A DNA stretch of 64,000 bases from Salinarimonas rosea DSM 21201 (lineage in GTDB: Bacteria > Pseudomonadota > Alphaproteobacteria > Rhizobiales > Beijerinckiaceae), in the NCBI RefSeq assembly GCF_000429045.1, contig NZ_AUBC01000024.1, positions 1-64,000 on the forward strand, given 5' to 3'. A program made the position numbers and the translations under genes. Every line of letters starts with the position of its first letter. The stretch's first letter is position 1. Below, in pieces: positions 1 through 8,685 of the stretch. The notes under the pieces were generated by a model. The model was given only the letters and a program-made list of their open reading frames with translations. It was not told where the DNA came from and did no database searches.

Positions 1-292
1 CGCGGACGCAGGAACTGTCGATCATCACGATGTCGCCGTCGTAAGCCTCCGAGACGGCGTCGAGGATTCGGTCCCAGACGCCGGCTTTCCGCCATCGGAC
101 GAAGCGGTTGTAGAGCGTCGTGCGCGGGCCGTAGCGCTCGGGCACGTCCCGCCAGGGCGCACCCGTGCGGAAGCGCCAGAGGATGCCGTTCAGAACCCGC
201 CTGTCGTCCACCCGGGGCACGCCGCGCACCTTGTTCGGCAGAAGCGGCTGGATGATCGCCCATTCCTCATCGGTCAGCTCGTGGCGGCGCAT
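1..292 (-). CDS. IS5-family (IS427-like) DDE transposase, N-terminal part
   Basis: The first 97 residues of a transposase are visible and the gene is cut by the window edge. The protein starts MRRHELTDEEWAIIQPLLP, the hallmark N-terminus of IS5/IS427 transposases. It continues through RVLNGILWRFRTGAPWRDVP and TTLYNRFVRWRKAGVWD to the first catalytic Asp in IVMIDSSCVR. The start codon follows an AGGGAGG ribosome-binding site with a 5-nt spacer. It catalyses cut-and-paste movement of its own element. The family is often split by a programmed frameshift, which cannot be judged here. Confidence 0.9.
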   Translation of the reverse strand, partial: MRRHELTDEEWAIIQPLLPNKVRGVPRVDDRRVLNGILWRFRTGAPWRDVPERYGPRTTLYNRFVRWRKAGVWDRILDAVSEAYDGDIVMIDSSCVR

Positions 293-297
293 CGAAT

Positions 298-316
298 CCT
301 CCCTCCATCAGGGAGG
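298..316 (-). promoter_or_regulatory. Hairpin sequestering the transposase ribosome-binding site
   Basis: Read on the minus strand, CCTCCCT and AGGGAGG form a perfect 7-bp stem with loop GATGG. The 3' arm is the transposase Shine-Dalgarno sequence, 5 nt before the ATG. Such hairpins are known in insertion sequences to block translation from read-through transcripts. That role here is inferred. Confidence 0.5.
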
Positions 317-400
317 TTGAATCATCCTACGCTCGACCGATCAAATCCGCTTTGCCGTTTATGGGGCCAGAGCCCTAGTGCGCCCACCACCGGTTTTTAG

Positions 401-439
401 AAGGCCGCCGCCCGAGAGGGTTCGGCGGCCTTCTTCTTT
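401..439 (+). terminator. Rho-independent terminator-like hairpin
   Basis: AAGGCCGCCG (401-410) pairs perfectly with CGGCGGCCTT (423-432) across a 12-nt loop and is followed by CTTCTTT. The T-rich side suits transcription rightwards. The gene it would serve lies left of the insertion sequence, so the element may have inserted between that gene and its terminator. I see no gene in 440-610. Confidence 0.6.
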
Positions 440-610
440 GCGCCATGCGCGTCGGGCTCCCGTCCGCAGGCCGGGACGGGATCGGGACCGCGACGGATCG
501 GGACGGCTCGCGCGCAGGCTCCGCCGCACCCCGCGCAGGGGCCACGGCGCTTGCGCGCAGACCGGGCGGGCGGGCGACCGGCCCGGGGCCGGGCTCCCGA
601 TCGGTCCTCG

Positions 611-1990
611 TCAGCCGAGCCGGGGAAGCGCGGGAGAGCCGAGAAGCGTCTCCACGGCGAGGCTCGCGCCGAGAAGCCTCGACTCGGCGAGGGGAGGCGC
701 CATCAGCTGCAGGCCGACCGGGAGCGACCCAGGCGCGACCGGCAGCGGCAGACTCGATGCGCACAGGTCGAGGTAGTTTCCCGGCTGGGTGTTGCGCGTC
801 ATCTGCATCGCGTAGGCGAGGCCGACGTCGACGTCCTCGAGGGCGGCGATCGTCGGCGCGACGGTGGCTGTCGTGGGCGCGAGAACGACGTCGAACGGCG
901 CGAAGCGCGCGAGCGCCTCCCGGCGATGGGCGGCGCGTCGCGCCTCGGCGGCGAGGTAGTCGGCGGCCCGCACCTCCAGTCCCGAGAGTGCGCGCCGTGC
1001 GATCACCGGGTCCATCAGCCCCGCATCGGCCTCGATCCGCGCGCGCCCGAGGCTCGCGGCGAGGCAGGCCGGCAGCGCGACCGGGAAATAGCGCTCCCGC
1101 TCCGCCGCCTCGGGGAAAGGAACCGGCTGTAGGTGCGCCCCCGCCGCGCGCAAGCGCTCCATCGCGCCCGCCACCGCCGCCGAGACGGCCGGGTCGAGAT
1201 CGTCGAAGAAATAGTCCGCCGGCGTCGCGATCCGCAGCCCGGCGAGGTCGACGGGGCGGGGCGGGGCGATGCCGAGCACCGCCGCATGGACGAGCGCGGC
1301 GTCCGCGGCCGACCGGGTCAGCCATCCCGGCGTGTCGAGATGCGGCGCGAGCGGGAAGGCGCCGTCGGTCGCGAGCACGCCCGGCGACGTCTTCAGGCCG
1401 AAGACGCCGCACAACGCCGCCGGGACGCGGACCGATCCGCCGGTGTCCGAACCCAGCGCGAAGGCGCACAGGCCTGCGGCGACCGCCACCGCGGAGCCCG
1501 AGCTCGAGCCGCCCGGCACCCGCGGCGTGTCCAGGTCCCACGGGTTGACCGGCGTGCCGTGCGGTGCGGAGACGCCGGTGATGCCCAGCGCGAACTCCAC
1601 CGTCTTCACCTTGCCGAGGACGATGCAGCCCGCCTCCTTCAGCCGGTGCACGAGCGAGCCCTCCGCGCCGACGAGATCGGCGACGTCGAGCCGCGAGCCC
1701 GCCGTCGTGGGCATGCCGGAGACCGCGAACAGGTCCTTGATCGCGACGGGCACACCCATGAGCGGCCCGAGATCGTGACCGGCGGCGAGGAGCGCGTCGA
1801 TTGCCCGTGCGCTCGCCAGCGTGCTCGCGGCGGCGACGTGCTGATAGGCGCCGAGCCGCGGGTCGAGGGCGTTGATCCGCGCGAGATAGGCCTGCGTCAC
1901 GGCCTCGCTGGTCGTCCGGCCCGCGCGCAGCGCCGCGCCGAAATCCGCGAGGCTCATGCCGTTCAACGGGTCCGCCGGGACGTTCGGCAT
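611..1990 (-). CDS. Amidase-signature family amidase
   Basis: This 459-residue protein is of the amidase-signature family, which hydrolyses carboxylic amides through a Ser-cisSer-Lys triad. The lysine is Lys85 (PVAIKDLF). The Gly/Ser-rich segment PGGSSSGSAVAVAAG contains cis-Ser162, and SDTGGSVRVPAALCG contains nucleophile Ser186. No signal peptide is seen, so it should be cytoplasmic. The start was chosen at the ATG after a GAGAGGAG ribosome-binding site; a longer upstream extension is Arg/Ala-rich shadow sequence. It is divergent from an amino acid/amide ABC transporter, so it probably cleaves an amide imported by that system. The substrate cannot be named. Confidence 0.9.
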   Translation of the reverse strand: MPNVPADPLNGMSLADFGAALRAGRTTSEAVTQAYLARINALDPRLGAYQHVAAASTLASARAIDALLAAGHDLGPLMGVPVAIKDLFAVSGMPTTAGSRLDVADLVGAEGSLVHRLKEAGCIVLGKVKTVEFALGITGVSAPHGTPVNPWDLDTPRVPGGSSSGSAVAVAAGLCAFALGSDTGGSVRVPAALCGVFGLKTSPGVLATDGAFPLAPHLDTPGWLTRSAADAALVHAAVLGIAPPRPVDLAGLRIATPADYFFDDLDPAVSAAVAGAMERLRAAGAHLQPVPFPEAAERERYFPVALPACLAASLGRARIEADAGLMDPVIARRALSGLEVRAADYLAAEARRAAHRREALARFAPFDVVLAPTTATVAPTIAALEDVDVGLAYAMQMTRNTQPGNYLDLCASSLPLPVAPGSLPVGLQLMAPPLAESRLLGASLAVETLLGSPALPRLG

Positions 1991-2304
1991 CGTGGTCTCC
2001 TCTCGCGCATGGGCCGCGGAACGTCGGACGCCCGCCGCGATCCCGCAAGGGGGAGCGGCCGCGAGACGGGCGTGACGCTTTTCCCAGGCTGCCGGCTGCA
2101 AAGCATGCGCGCACGGCCCGAGCGCCCGCCCGAGCGCCCGCCCGGAGGCCGCTGGCGCGGCGGTCGTGCGCCCGGCGCATATCCGTTCGGCGCATTTTCG
2201 CAGTGGCCTACCCCACCGCCGATGGTCGAGGCTCGGCCCACGGATCGGACGCCGCGACGTGCGCACCGCGGTCCGCAACCCGAAAAAGACAGAGGTGAGG
2301 AAGC
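1991..2304. other. Intergenic region between amidase and ABC transporter operon
   Basis: This 314-bp stretch between two divergent genes must hold both promoters. It ends in the GAGGTGAGG ribosome-binding site of the substrate-binding protein gene. I see no convincing operator or additional gene. Confidence 0.5.
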
Positions 2305-3492
2305 ATGAGATACGGCATCGCAGCGGCTCTCGCGGCCACCACCCTCGCCTTCGCCGTACCGGCGCAGGCGGTCGAGATCGGCGTCGTCAACAGCCTGTCG
2401 GGCAACTTCGCCACCTTCGGCGAGCGCTATCGCACCGGCATGGAGCTGGCACTCGAGGAGATCAACGCCGCCGGCGGCGTCGACGGCGAGCCGCTCGAAC
2501 TCGTCTGGCAGGACGACCGCTCCGAGGCGCAGAGCGCGCTCGCCGCCGCCGAGCAGCTCGACGCCCGCGGCGTGCCGCTGATCATCGGCTCCTACGCCTC
2601 CTCGATCACCGGGCCGATGGCGCAGTTCCTGACCCGGCGCGAGGTGCCGCTCCTGGTGCTCGGCAGCGCCGACAACTCGATCACCAAGCCGGGCTCGGAG
2701 TGGGTCTTCCGCGCCAAGCACAACTCTTCCATCGTCGCGAAGGCCTACTTCGACTACTTCGATTTCCTGCGCGAGACGCATCCGGACGTCCCGCTCGAGA
2801 CCGTCGGGTTCCTCTACGGCAATGGCGCCTGGCCGACCTCGCTGGCCGAGACGGGGCGCGAGCTGGCCGAGGAGCGCGGCTACGAGATCGTCGCGGACCA
2901 GTCCTACGACCAGGGCGTGACCGACTTCCGCCCGATCCTCAACCGCTTCCGCGCCGAGGATCCGGACGTCCTCTACATCGTCTCCTATGCCGAGGACGGC
3001 GTCGCCATCACGCGCCAGATGAAGGAGGTCGGCCTCGACGCCGAGGTGATCGCCATCGACACCGCCGCGGCCCTGCCGAGCTTCGTCGACCAGGTCGGGG
3101 ATCTCGCCGAGAACGTCGCGACCGTGGTGAGCTGGAGCAAGGACGTTCAGTATCCCGGCGCCCAGCAGCTCTACGAGGACCTGAAGGCGAAGGCCGGCTC
3201 CGAGCCGTCCTTCTACGAGGCGGAGGGCTACCTCGCCCTCAAGGTCGCCGCCGACGCGCTGCAGCGCGCGGGCTCGACGGACCGTGCGGCGGTGCGCGAG
3301 GCGCTCGCGGCGACCGATCTGGAGACCCCGGTGACCACCGTGACCTTCGAGGACTACGACGGCTTCCAGAACCAGAACCCGATCCGCAGCCTCGTCCTCC
3401 AGATCCAGGACGGCGATCACGTGACCGTGTTCCCCGACGATCTCGCGGCCGCCGAGGCGCGCCATCCGACGCCGCCCTGGTCGGAGCGCTGA
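2305..3492 (+). CDS. HAAT-family ABC transporter substrate-binding protein (LivK-like)
   Basis: A 395-residue periplasmic binding protein of the branched-chain amino acid/amide class (Peripla_BP_6 fold). Residues 1-22 form a signal peptide ending in AQA, followed by VEIGVVNSLSGNFATFG, the usual first strand and ligand loop. The motif GMELALEEINAAGGVDG is the family signature. It should capture the ligand for the two permeases and two ATPases encoded directly downstream. A GAGGTGAGG ribosome-binding site supports the start. The ligand is unknown; the neighbouring amidase favours an amide or amino acid derivative. Confidence 0.92.
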   Translation: MRYGIAAALAATTLAFAVPAQAVEIGVVNSLSGNFATFGERYRTGMELALEEINAAGGVDGEPLELVWQDDRSEAQSALAAAEQLDARGVPLIIGSYASSITGPMAQFLTRREVPLLVLGSADNSITKPGSEWVFRAKHNSSIVAKAYFDYFDFLRETHPDVPLETVGFLYGNGAWPTSLAETGRELAEERGYEIVADQSYDQGVTDFRPILNRFRAEDPDVLYIVSYAEDGVAITRQMKEVGLDAEVIAIDTAAALPSFVDQVGDLAENVATVVSWSKDVQYPGAQQLYEDLKAKAGSEPSFYEAEGYLALKVAADALQRAGSTDRAAVREALAATDLETPVTTVTFEDYDGFQNQNPIRSLVLQIQDGDHVTVFPDDLAAAEARHPTPPWSER

Positions 3493-3506
3493 TCGGTCCT
3501 TCGTCC

Positions 3507-3533
3507 CGGCCGGGCCCCAGGCGGGTCCGGCCG
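3507..3533 (+). promoter_or_regulatory. Stem-loop after the binding-protein gene
   Basis: CGGCCGGGCCC (3507-3517) pairs with GGGTCCGGCCG (3523-3533), 11 bp with one G-U and a 5-nt loop. There is no T-tract, and the permease genes continue on the same strand. It fits a partial terminator or mRNA-protecting hairpin that keeps binding-protein mRNA in excess. Confidence 0.5.
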
Positions 3534-3550
3534 CCCCAACGATCGTCCCC

Positions 3551-3577
3551 GCGCCGGCGCGCATCGCGCCGGCGCGC
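3551..3577 (+). repeat. Direct repeat of a 12-bp GC palindrome
   Basis: GCGCCGGCGCGC occurs twice (3551-3562 and 3566-3577) separated by ATC. Each copy contains the palindrome GCGCCGGCGC, so the two can also pair. It lies just upstream of the GTG-started permease gene. Confidence 0.6.
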
Positions 3578-3598
3578 CGTCTCGGAGCGCGCGATCCG

Positions 3599-4483
3599 GT
3601 GCTCGACCTCGCCATCTTCATCCAGAACCTCGCCAACGGCCTCCTGATCGGCGGCGTCTATGCGCTGATCGGGGTCGGCCTCACCCTCGTCTTCGGGGTG
3701 ATGCGCACGATCAACTTCGCCCATGGCGACTTCGTCGTGCTCGGCATGTACGGCGCGGTCCTGTTCGACCTCGTCTTCGGCTTCGATCCGTATCTGTCGC
3801 TGCTCATCGCGCTGCCGGTGGCGTTCGTCGTCGGCATGGTGGTGGAGCGCGCGATCCTCGCCCCGATCGCCGATGCGCCGGCCGAATCCTCGCTGCTGGC
3901 GACGCTCGGCCTGTCGCTCATCATCGGCAACCTGCTTCTCCTCACCTTCGGCGGGGAGCCGCGCTCGGTGCAGGTGCCCTACGCCTCGGACACCGTGCGG
4001 ATCGGCGAGGTCAACCTGTCGGTCGTGCTCCTCGCCGCCGGCGCCGCGACCACCGCCATGATCGGCGCGCTCTACTGGTTCCTGGAGCGCACCGAGCGGG
4101 GACGGGCCGTGCGCGCCACCGCCGAGAACCGGCTCGGCGCCGAGCTCGTCGGCATCGACACGCGCCGGGTCCAGAGCTTCGTCTTCGGCATGGGCACGGC
4201 GCTGGCCGTCACCGCCGGCGTGACGCTGATCCCGCTCCTCTTCGCCACGCCGACCTTCACCGGCGCGATCTTCACGCTCAAGGCCTTCGTGGTCACCGTC
4301 CTCGGCGGCCTCGGCCGGGTGGGGGCGGCGATCGGCGGGGGGCTGCTGCTCGGCGTCGTCGAGGTGCTCGGCGCCTCCTACTTCCTCTCGGAATACCGCG
4401 ACGCCTATGGCCTCCTCGCCTTTCTCCTCGTGCTCCTGCTGCGCCCCGAGGGGCTCTTCGGCAAGACGGTGAAGCGGGTATGA
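3599..4483 (+). CDS. Branched-chain amino acid/amide ABC permease (LivH-like)
   Basis: A 294-residue inner-membrane permease with about eight hydrophobic helices. The N-terminal stretch [26 protein letters not shown] and the FAHGDF motif are diagnostic of LivH proteins. It forms the transmembrane channel with the adjacent LivM-like subunit. The start is a GTG with a weak ribosome-binding site, and the 3' end overlaps the next gene by ATGA, indicating translational coupling. Confidence 0.92.
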   Translation: MLDLAIFIQNLANGLLIGGVYALIGVGLTLVFGVMRTINFAHGDFVVLGMYGAVLFDLVFGFDPYLSLLIALPVAFVVGMVVERAILAPIADAPAESSLLATLGLSLIIGNLLLLTFGGEPRSVQVPYASDTVRIGEVNLSVVLLAAGAATTAMIGALYWFLERTERGRAVRATAENRLGAELVGIDTRRVQSFVFGMGTALAVTAGVTLIPLLFATPTFTGAIFTLKAFVVTVLGGLGRVGAAIGGGLLLGVVEVLGASYFLSEYRDAYGLLAFLLVLLLRPEGLFGKTVKRV

Positions 4484-5433
4484 GAACCCATCTCCTCGGC
4501 CTCGCCGCCTTCGTCGCGCTCGGCCTCGCCTATCCCGTCCTGTTCCCGTCCGCTCTCACGATCGCGATCACGATCCTGCTCTTCGTCGGCTGGGCGACCG
4601 CCTGGGACGTGCTCGGCGGCTGGGCCGGCCAGGTCAGCCTCGGGCACGCCGCCTTCGTGGGCCTCGGCGCCTATTTCGTCGCGATCGGCGTGACGGAATA
4701 CGGTCTCGCGCCCTGGTGGTCGGCGCTTCTCGGGATGGCGGTCGCGGCCGCGCTCGCCTTCGCCTGGGGCTGGCTGACCTTCGGCCTGCGCGGTCCGTAC
4801 TTCACGCTCTCGACGATCGCCTTCGCCGAGATCCTGCGTCTCGTCGCCATCAACGAGGGCTGGCTGACCGGCGGGGCGACGGGCGTCTTCATCATGACCC
4901 TGCCCGAGCCGTTCGGCCTCGACCTTTTCGACCGGCAGACGCAGTACTGGCTGGCGCTCGGCTTCGCGGTGCTGGTGATCGGCATCGTCGTCGCCCTCTC
5001 GCGCGGCCGCTTCGGCTACGCGCTGCGCGCCGTGCGCGAGGACGAGGACGCCGCCATGGCGGCGGGTATCGACCCGAAGCGCACCAAGCTGAAGGCCTTC
5101 ATGCTGTCGGGCGCGCTCACCGCGCTCGGCGGCGGCCTCTACGGCATCGTGCTGTCGTTCCTCGAGCCGCACGTGATGTTCTATCTGCTCCTCTCGGTGC
5201 AGATCGCGCTCACCGCGATCATCGGCGGGCGCGGCACGATCTGGGGACCCGCCGCCGGCGCGATGGTGCTGATCGGCTCGGGCGAGGTCTTCCGCACCAC
5301 CTTCGCCGAGGCGAATCTCCTCATCTACGGCGTGCTCATCCTCGTCATCGTCCTGTTCGCGCCCCGCGGCCTCGTCGGCGAGGCGACGCGCAGAGCCATC
5401 CGGAGGCGTTATGCCAAGCGCGCTCAGAGCTGA
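4480..5433 (+). CDS. Branched-chain amino acid/amide ABC permease (LivM-like)
   Basis: A 317-residue multi-helix permease, partner of the LivH-like subunit. It carries the LivM hallmarks [18 protein letters not shown] and [18 protein letters not shown], and the cytoplasmic loop [17 protein letters not shown] that docks the ATPases. It begins inside the previous stop codon, and its last 23 bp overlap the ATPase gene. Its length is normal for the family. Confidence 0.92.
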   Translation: MRTHLLGLAAFVALGLAYPVLFPSALTIAITILLFVGWATAWDVLGGWAGQVSLGHAAFVGLGAYFVAIGVTEYGLAPWWSALLGMAVAAALAFAWGWLTFGLRGPYFTLSTIAFAEILRLVAINEGWLTGGATGVFIMTLPEPFGLDLFDRQTQYWLALGFAVLVIGIVVALSRGRFGYALRAVREDEDAAMAAGIDPKRTKLKAFMLSGALTALGGGLYGIVLSFLEPHVMFYLLLSVQIALTAIIGGRGTIWGPAAGAMVLIGSGEVFRTTFAEANLLIYGVLILVIVLFAPRGLVGEATRRAIRRRYAKRAQS

Positions 5434-6127
5434 GGGCCTCACCGTCCGCTTCGGCGGCAACGTCGCCGTGAGCGACGTCTCGCTCGCCCTCGCCCCGGGC
5501 GAGATCCTGGGGCTTATCGGCCCGAACGGCGCCGGCAAGACCACCCTGTTCAACGCGCTGACCGGCTACGTGACGCCCGAGAGCGGGCGCGTGAGCCTGT
5601 TCGACCGCGACATCACCCGGCTCGCCCCGCACGAGCGCGCCCGCGCCGGATGCGGCCGCACCTTCCAGACGGAACGGCCGTTCGAGGAGCTGACCGTGCT
5701 CGAGAACGTGCTGGTGGCGGCGTTCCTGCACGAGCCGCGACGGTCCGGCGCCGAGCGCCTCGCCCGGGAGACGCTCGAGCAGGTCGGCCTCGGCGACCGC
5801 GCCGATCAGCCGGCGGGCGACCTCAACCTCGCCCGGCGGCGACGGCTCGAGCTCGCCAAGGCGCTCGCGACGCGCCCGCGGGTGATCTTCCTCGACGAGG
5901 TGATGGCGGGCCTCAACCCGCCCGCCCTGCGCGAGATGATCGCCTTCGTGTCGGAGCTGAGCCGAAAGGGCCTCGCCGTGCTGATGGTCGAGCACATCAT
6001 GGAGGCCATCGTCGAGCTGTCCGATCACGTCATCGTCATGGCGAGCGGCGCCAAGATCGCCGAGGGGGCGCCCGAGGCCGTCATGCGCGACGAGCGCGTG
6101 ATCGAGGCCTATCTGGGGACCGATTGA
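5411..6127 (+). CDS. ABC transporter ATP-binding protein (LivG-like)
   Basis: A 238-residue ATPase of the HAAT transporter. Walker A is GPNGAGKTT and Walker B is [13 protein letters not shown]. The signature loop is not LSGGQ: the sequence reads [16 protein letters not shown], and the Walker B Pro is Val. Similar LTLxxRKRLELARALA forms occur in part of the LivG family, so this is a variant and not decay. It should energise uptake together with the LivF-like subunit. Its end and the next start overlap by one base (TGATG). Confidence 0.9.
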   Translation: MPSALRAEGLTVRFGGNVAVSDVSLALAPGEILGLIGPNGAGKTTLFNALTGYVTPESGRVSLFDRDITRLAPHERARAGCGRTFQTERPFEELTVLENVLVAAFLHEPRRSGAERLARETLEQVGLGDRADQPAGDLNLARRRRLELAKALATRPRVIFLDEVMAGLNPPALREMIAFVSELSRKGLAVLMVEHIMEAIVELSDHVIVMASGAKIAEGAPEAVMRDERVIEAYLGTD

Positions 6128-6855
6128 TGCCGCAGGAGTTCACGTCTCCCATCCTCTCCGTCGAGAACGTCGATCTCGGCTACGGCGCGCTGCAGGTCGT
6201 CACCGACGTCTCGCTGCACGTCGGCGCGGGCGAGCTCGTCGGGCTCGTCGGCGGCAACGGCAGCGGCAAGTCCACGATCCTGCGCGCCATCTCGGGCATG
6301 ATCACCCCCTTTGGCGGGCGCATCGTCTTCGACGGCGAGGCGATCCGCGCGGCCGCGCCGCATCAGATGGCCGCGAGGGGCCTCGCGCACGTGCCGATGG
6401 GCCGCCAGCTCTTCCCGAACATGAGCGTGCGCGAGAACCTGCTCGTCGGCGCGACCCTGCCGGCCGCCCGGGCCGCGCGGGCGCGGAGCCTCGAGGAGGT
6501 GCGGGCGCTGTTTCCCGAGCTCGACGCGCACATGGACGCCCCCGCCGGCCAGCTCTCGGGCGGCCAGCAGCAGATGGTCGCGATCGCCCGCGCGCTGATG
6601 CTGCGCCCGAAGATGATGATCATGGACGAGCCGAGCATCGGCCTCGCGCCGCGGCTCGTGAAGGACGTGATGGCCGCGATCCGGCGCGTGGCGCATACCG
6701 GCCTGCCGATCCTTCTCGTGGAGCAGAACGTCAAGCAGGTGCTCGCGGTCTGCGACCGTGCCTACGTGCTCGAGAACGGGCGTCTGGCGCTCGAGGGATC
6801 TGCCGCCGAGCTCCAGGGGCACCCGCTCGTGAGGAAGGCCTATCTCGGGCTGTAG
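6127..6855 (+). CDS. ABC transporter ATP-binding protein (LivF-like)
   Basis: A 242-residue second ATPase of the transporter. It has Walker A GGNGSGKST, a canonical LSGGQQQMVAIARALM signature, Walker B MMIMDEPSIGLAP and the H-loop equivalent LLVEQNV typical of LivF. It starts in the stop codon of the LivG-like gene and is the last gene of the operon. The pair therefore combines one canonical and one variant signature motif. Confidence 0.92.
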   Translation: MPQEFTSPILSVENVDLGYGALQVVTDVSLHVGAGELVGLVGGNGSGKSTILRAISGMITPFGGRIVFDGEAIRAAAPHQMAARGLAHVPMGRQLFPNMSVRENLLVGATLPAARAARARSLEEVRALFPELDAHMDAPAGQLSGGQQQMVAIARALMLRPKMMIMDEPSIGLAPRLVKDVMAAIRRVAHTGLPILLVEQNVKQVLAVCDRAYVLENGRLALEGSAAELQGHPLVRKAYLGL

Positions 6856-7194
6856 GGCGGATCGCGCTGCGGAGCTCGTTCGGCCGGGGGGCCGAGCCTC
6901 CGCCAGCGATCCACGTGAAGACCGTCGTGCCCAATCCGGCGGCCCGAAGCGGCGGATGCGAACGGCGCCGCTCCTCGCCGACGGCTCGGGAGCGTCGGCG
7001 CCGGAATGAGCCTCTCGGTCCTCGTCGGGAACCTCGAGCGGACGATCGGCATCATGTGCATAGCTCCGCTCGCCGCGGCGCCGAGGACCCGAGGGAGGCA
7101 GCCGCCGCGCGCCTGCCACATCACCCTCGGGCGAAGCTGTGGCTCCGGGACCGATGTGCTATTGCTCGGCGGACGCGTGGGGAGAGGACTTCAG
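6856..7194. other. Intergenic region upstream of the KaiC-like gene
   Basis: This 339-bp stretch separates the transporter operon from the KaiC/kinase operon. Open frames here are short and without recognisable domains. A clear ribosome-binding site (GGAGAGGA) near its end selects the GTG at 7195. I see no convincing promoter or terminator. Confidence 0.4.
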
Positions 7195-8685
7195 GTGTCG
7201 GAGAAGATCGAAGAGCAAGCGAGGACAGGTATCGGCGGCCTCGACGACGTGCTCGGCGGCGGGCTCGAACGTCGACGGGTGTTCCTCTTGGAAGGCGCGC
7301 CGGGTACAGGCAAGACGACGGTCGCGACGCAGTTCCTGCTCGCGGGAGCCGAAGCCGGCGAGCGCTCGCTCTACATCACCCTCTCGGAGAACGAGGACGA
7401 GCTGCGCTCCGGCGCGGGTTCGCACGGCTGGGATCTCTCCGGCATCGAGGTGTTCGAGCTCCTCCCGCCCGAGAACCTGCTCGACGAGGATCAACAGCAG
7501 AGCCTGCTGTACTCGTCGGACCTCGAGCTGGGCGAGACGACGAAGCGGATCTTCGAGGCGTTCGAGCGCGTGAAGCCGCACAGGGTCGTGCTCGACAGCC
7601 TCTCCGAGATCAGGCTGCTCGCGCAGAGCTCGCTGCGCTACCGCCGGCAGATCCTGAGCCTGAAGCACTACTTCGCACGGGCCGGCGCGACCGTGCTGCT
7701 GCTCGACGACCTCACCACCGAGATCAACGACAAGACCGTGCACAGCGTCGCGCACGGCGTGATCCGCCTGGAGGAGATGGCGCCCGAGTACGGTGCGGAG
7801 CGGCGTCGGATGCGGGTTCTGAAATATCGTGGGCGGCGCTTCCGGGGCGGTTTTCACGACTTCACCATCGCGACGGGCGGCGTTCGCCTGTTTCCGCGCC
7901 TCGTTTCGGCCGAGCACAAGAGGGGCTTCGCGCGGGACGTGCTCAAGAGCGGCTCGCCCGAGCTCGACGCGCTCCTCGGCGGCGGCCTGGAGCGGGGTTC
8001 CAGCATCTTGATCCTGGGTCCGGCCGGGACGGGCAAGTCGCTGGCGACGCTGACCTTCGTGCAGGCCGCCGTCGAGCGTGGCGAGCGCGCGGCCATGTTC
8101 GTGTTCGACGAGGAGCTCGGTCTGCTGTTCGACCGGGCGAAGAACCTCGGCATCGACCTGCAGGCGATGGTCGACGCCGGGCTGCTCCAGATCGAGCAGG
8201 TCGACGCGGCCGAGCTGACCCCGGGCGAGTTCTCGGAGCGTGTGCGGCGCTCCGTGGAGACCGGCAGGGCCGAGACCGTCGTGATCGACAGCCTGAACGG
8301 ATACCAGGCCGCGATGCCCGGCGAGCATCAGCTGATCCTGCACATCCACGAGCTGCTGCAGTACTTGAACCGTCAGGGCGCCACGACCTTTCTCACCGTC
8401 GCGCAGCACGGGCTCGTCGGCGACATGAAGACACCGGTCGACGTGACCTACCTCGCCGACACGGTGGTGCTGCTGCGCTACTTCGAGATCGCGGGCCGCA
8501 TTCGTCGAGCGATCTCGATCGTGAAGAAGCGGACGGGCGCGCACGAGGACACCATCCGCGAGTTCCGTATCGGCAGCCGGGGCCTCGTCCTCGGCGAGCC
8601 CCTGAACGATCTGCACGGCGTTCTGCGGGGAGTCCCCAGGCTGGTCGACGAGAGATCCGCGCTACCGCGCTCGGAGGGCACGTGA
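7195..8685 (+). CDS. KaiC-like double-domain ATPase
   Basis: A 496-residue protein with two RecA/KaiC ATPase domains. The first has TGIGGLDDVLGGGLE and Walker A GAPGTGKTT. The second has SGSPELDALLGGGLE and GPAGTGKSL. Both Walker B strands (VVLDSLSEIR and VVIDSLNGY) are present. Cyanobacterial KaiC is the clock oscillator; proteobacterial relatives without KaiA/KaiB are linked to stress adaptation and signalling. The GTG start has a strong GGAGAGGA ribosome-binding site, whereas an upstream ATG would add about 60 unconserved residues. Its stop overlaps the start of the hybrid kinase, so the two are probably one signalling unit. Confidence 0.88.
   Translation: MSEKIEEQARTGIGGLDDVLGGGLERRRVFLLEGAPGTGKTTVATQFLLAGAEAGERSLYITLSENEDELRSGAGSHGWDLSGIEVFELLPPENLLDEDQQQSLLYSSDLELGETTKRIFEAFERVKPHRVVLDSLSEIRLLAQSSLRYRRQILSLKHYFARAGATVLLLDDLTTEINDKTVHSVAHGVIRLEEMAPEYGAERRRMRVLKYRGRRFRGGFHDFTIATGGVRLFPRLVSAEHKRGFARDVLKSGSPELDALLGGGLERGSSILILGPAGTGKSLATLTFVQAAVERGERAAMFVFDEELGLLFDRAKNLGIDLQAMVDAGLLQIEQVDAAELTPGEFSERVRRSVETGRAETVVIDSLNGYQAAMPGEHQLILHIHELLQYLNRQGATTFLTVAQHGLVGDMKTPVDVTYLADTVVLLRYFEIAGRIRRAISIVKKRTGAHEDTIREFRIGSRGLVLGEPLNDLHGVLRGVPRLVDERSALPRSEGT

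Larger units (their letters stand above)
1..378 (-). mobile_element. IS5-family insertion sequence, one end only
   Basis: The 5' end of a transposase gene lies next to a non-coding terminal segment, and the rest of the element runs off the window start. The outer boundary is set near a CTAG at 375-378 (5' GGGCTCTGGCCCC reading inward on the minus strand). That boundary is a guess, because the matching inverted repeat at the other end is outside the window. IS427-group members of IS5 often duplicate short TNA or CTAG-like targets. Confidence 0.6.

Noticed and set aside
1963-3636. 557-codon minus-strand frame opposite the binding-protein gene
   Set aside because: Its product is rich in Arg/Gly/Asp low-complexity sequence, while the plus strand encodes a full LivK-like protein with signal peptide.
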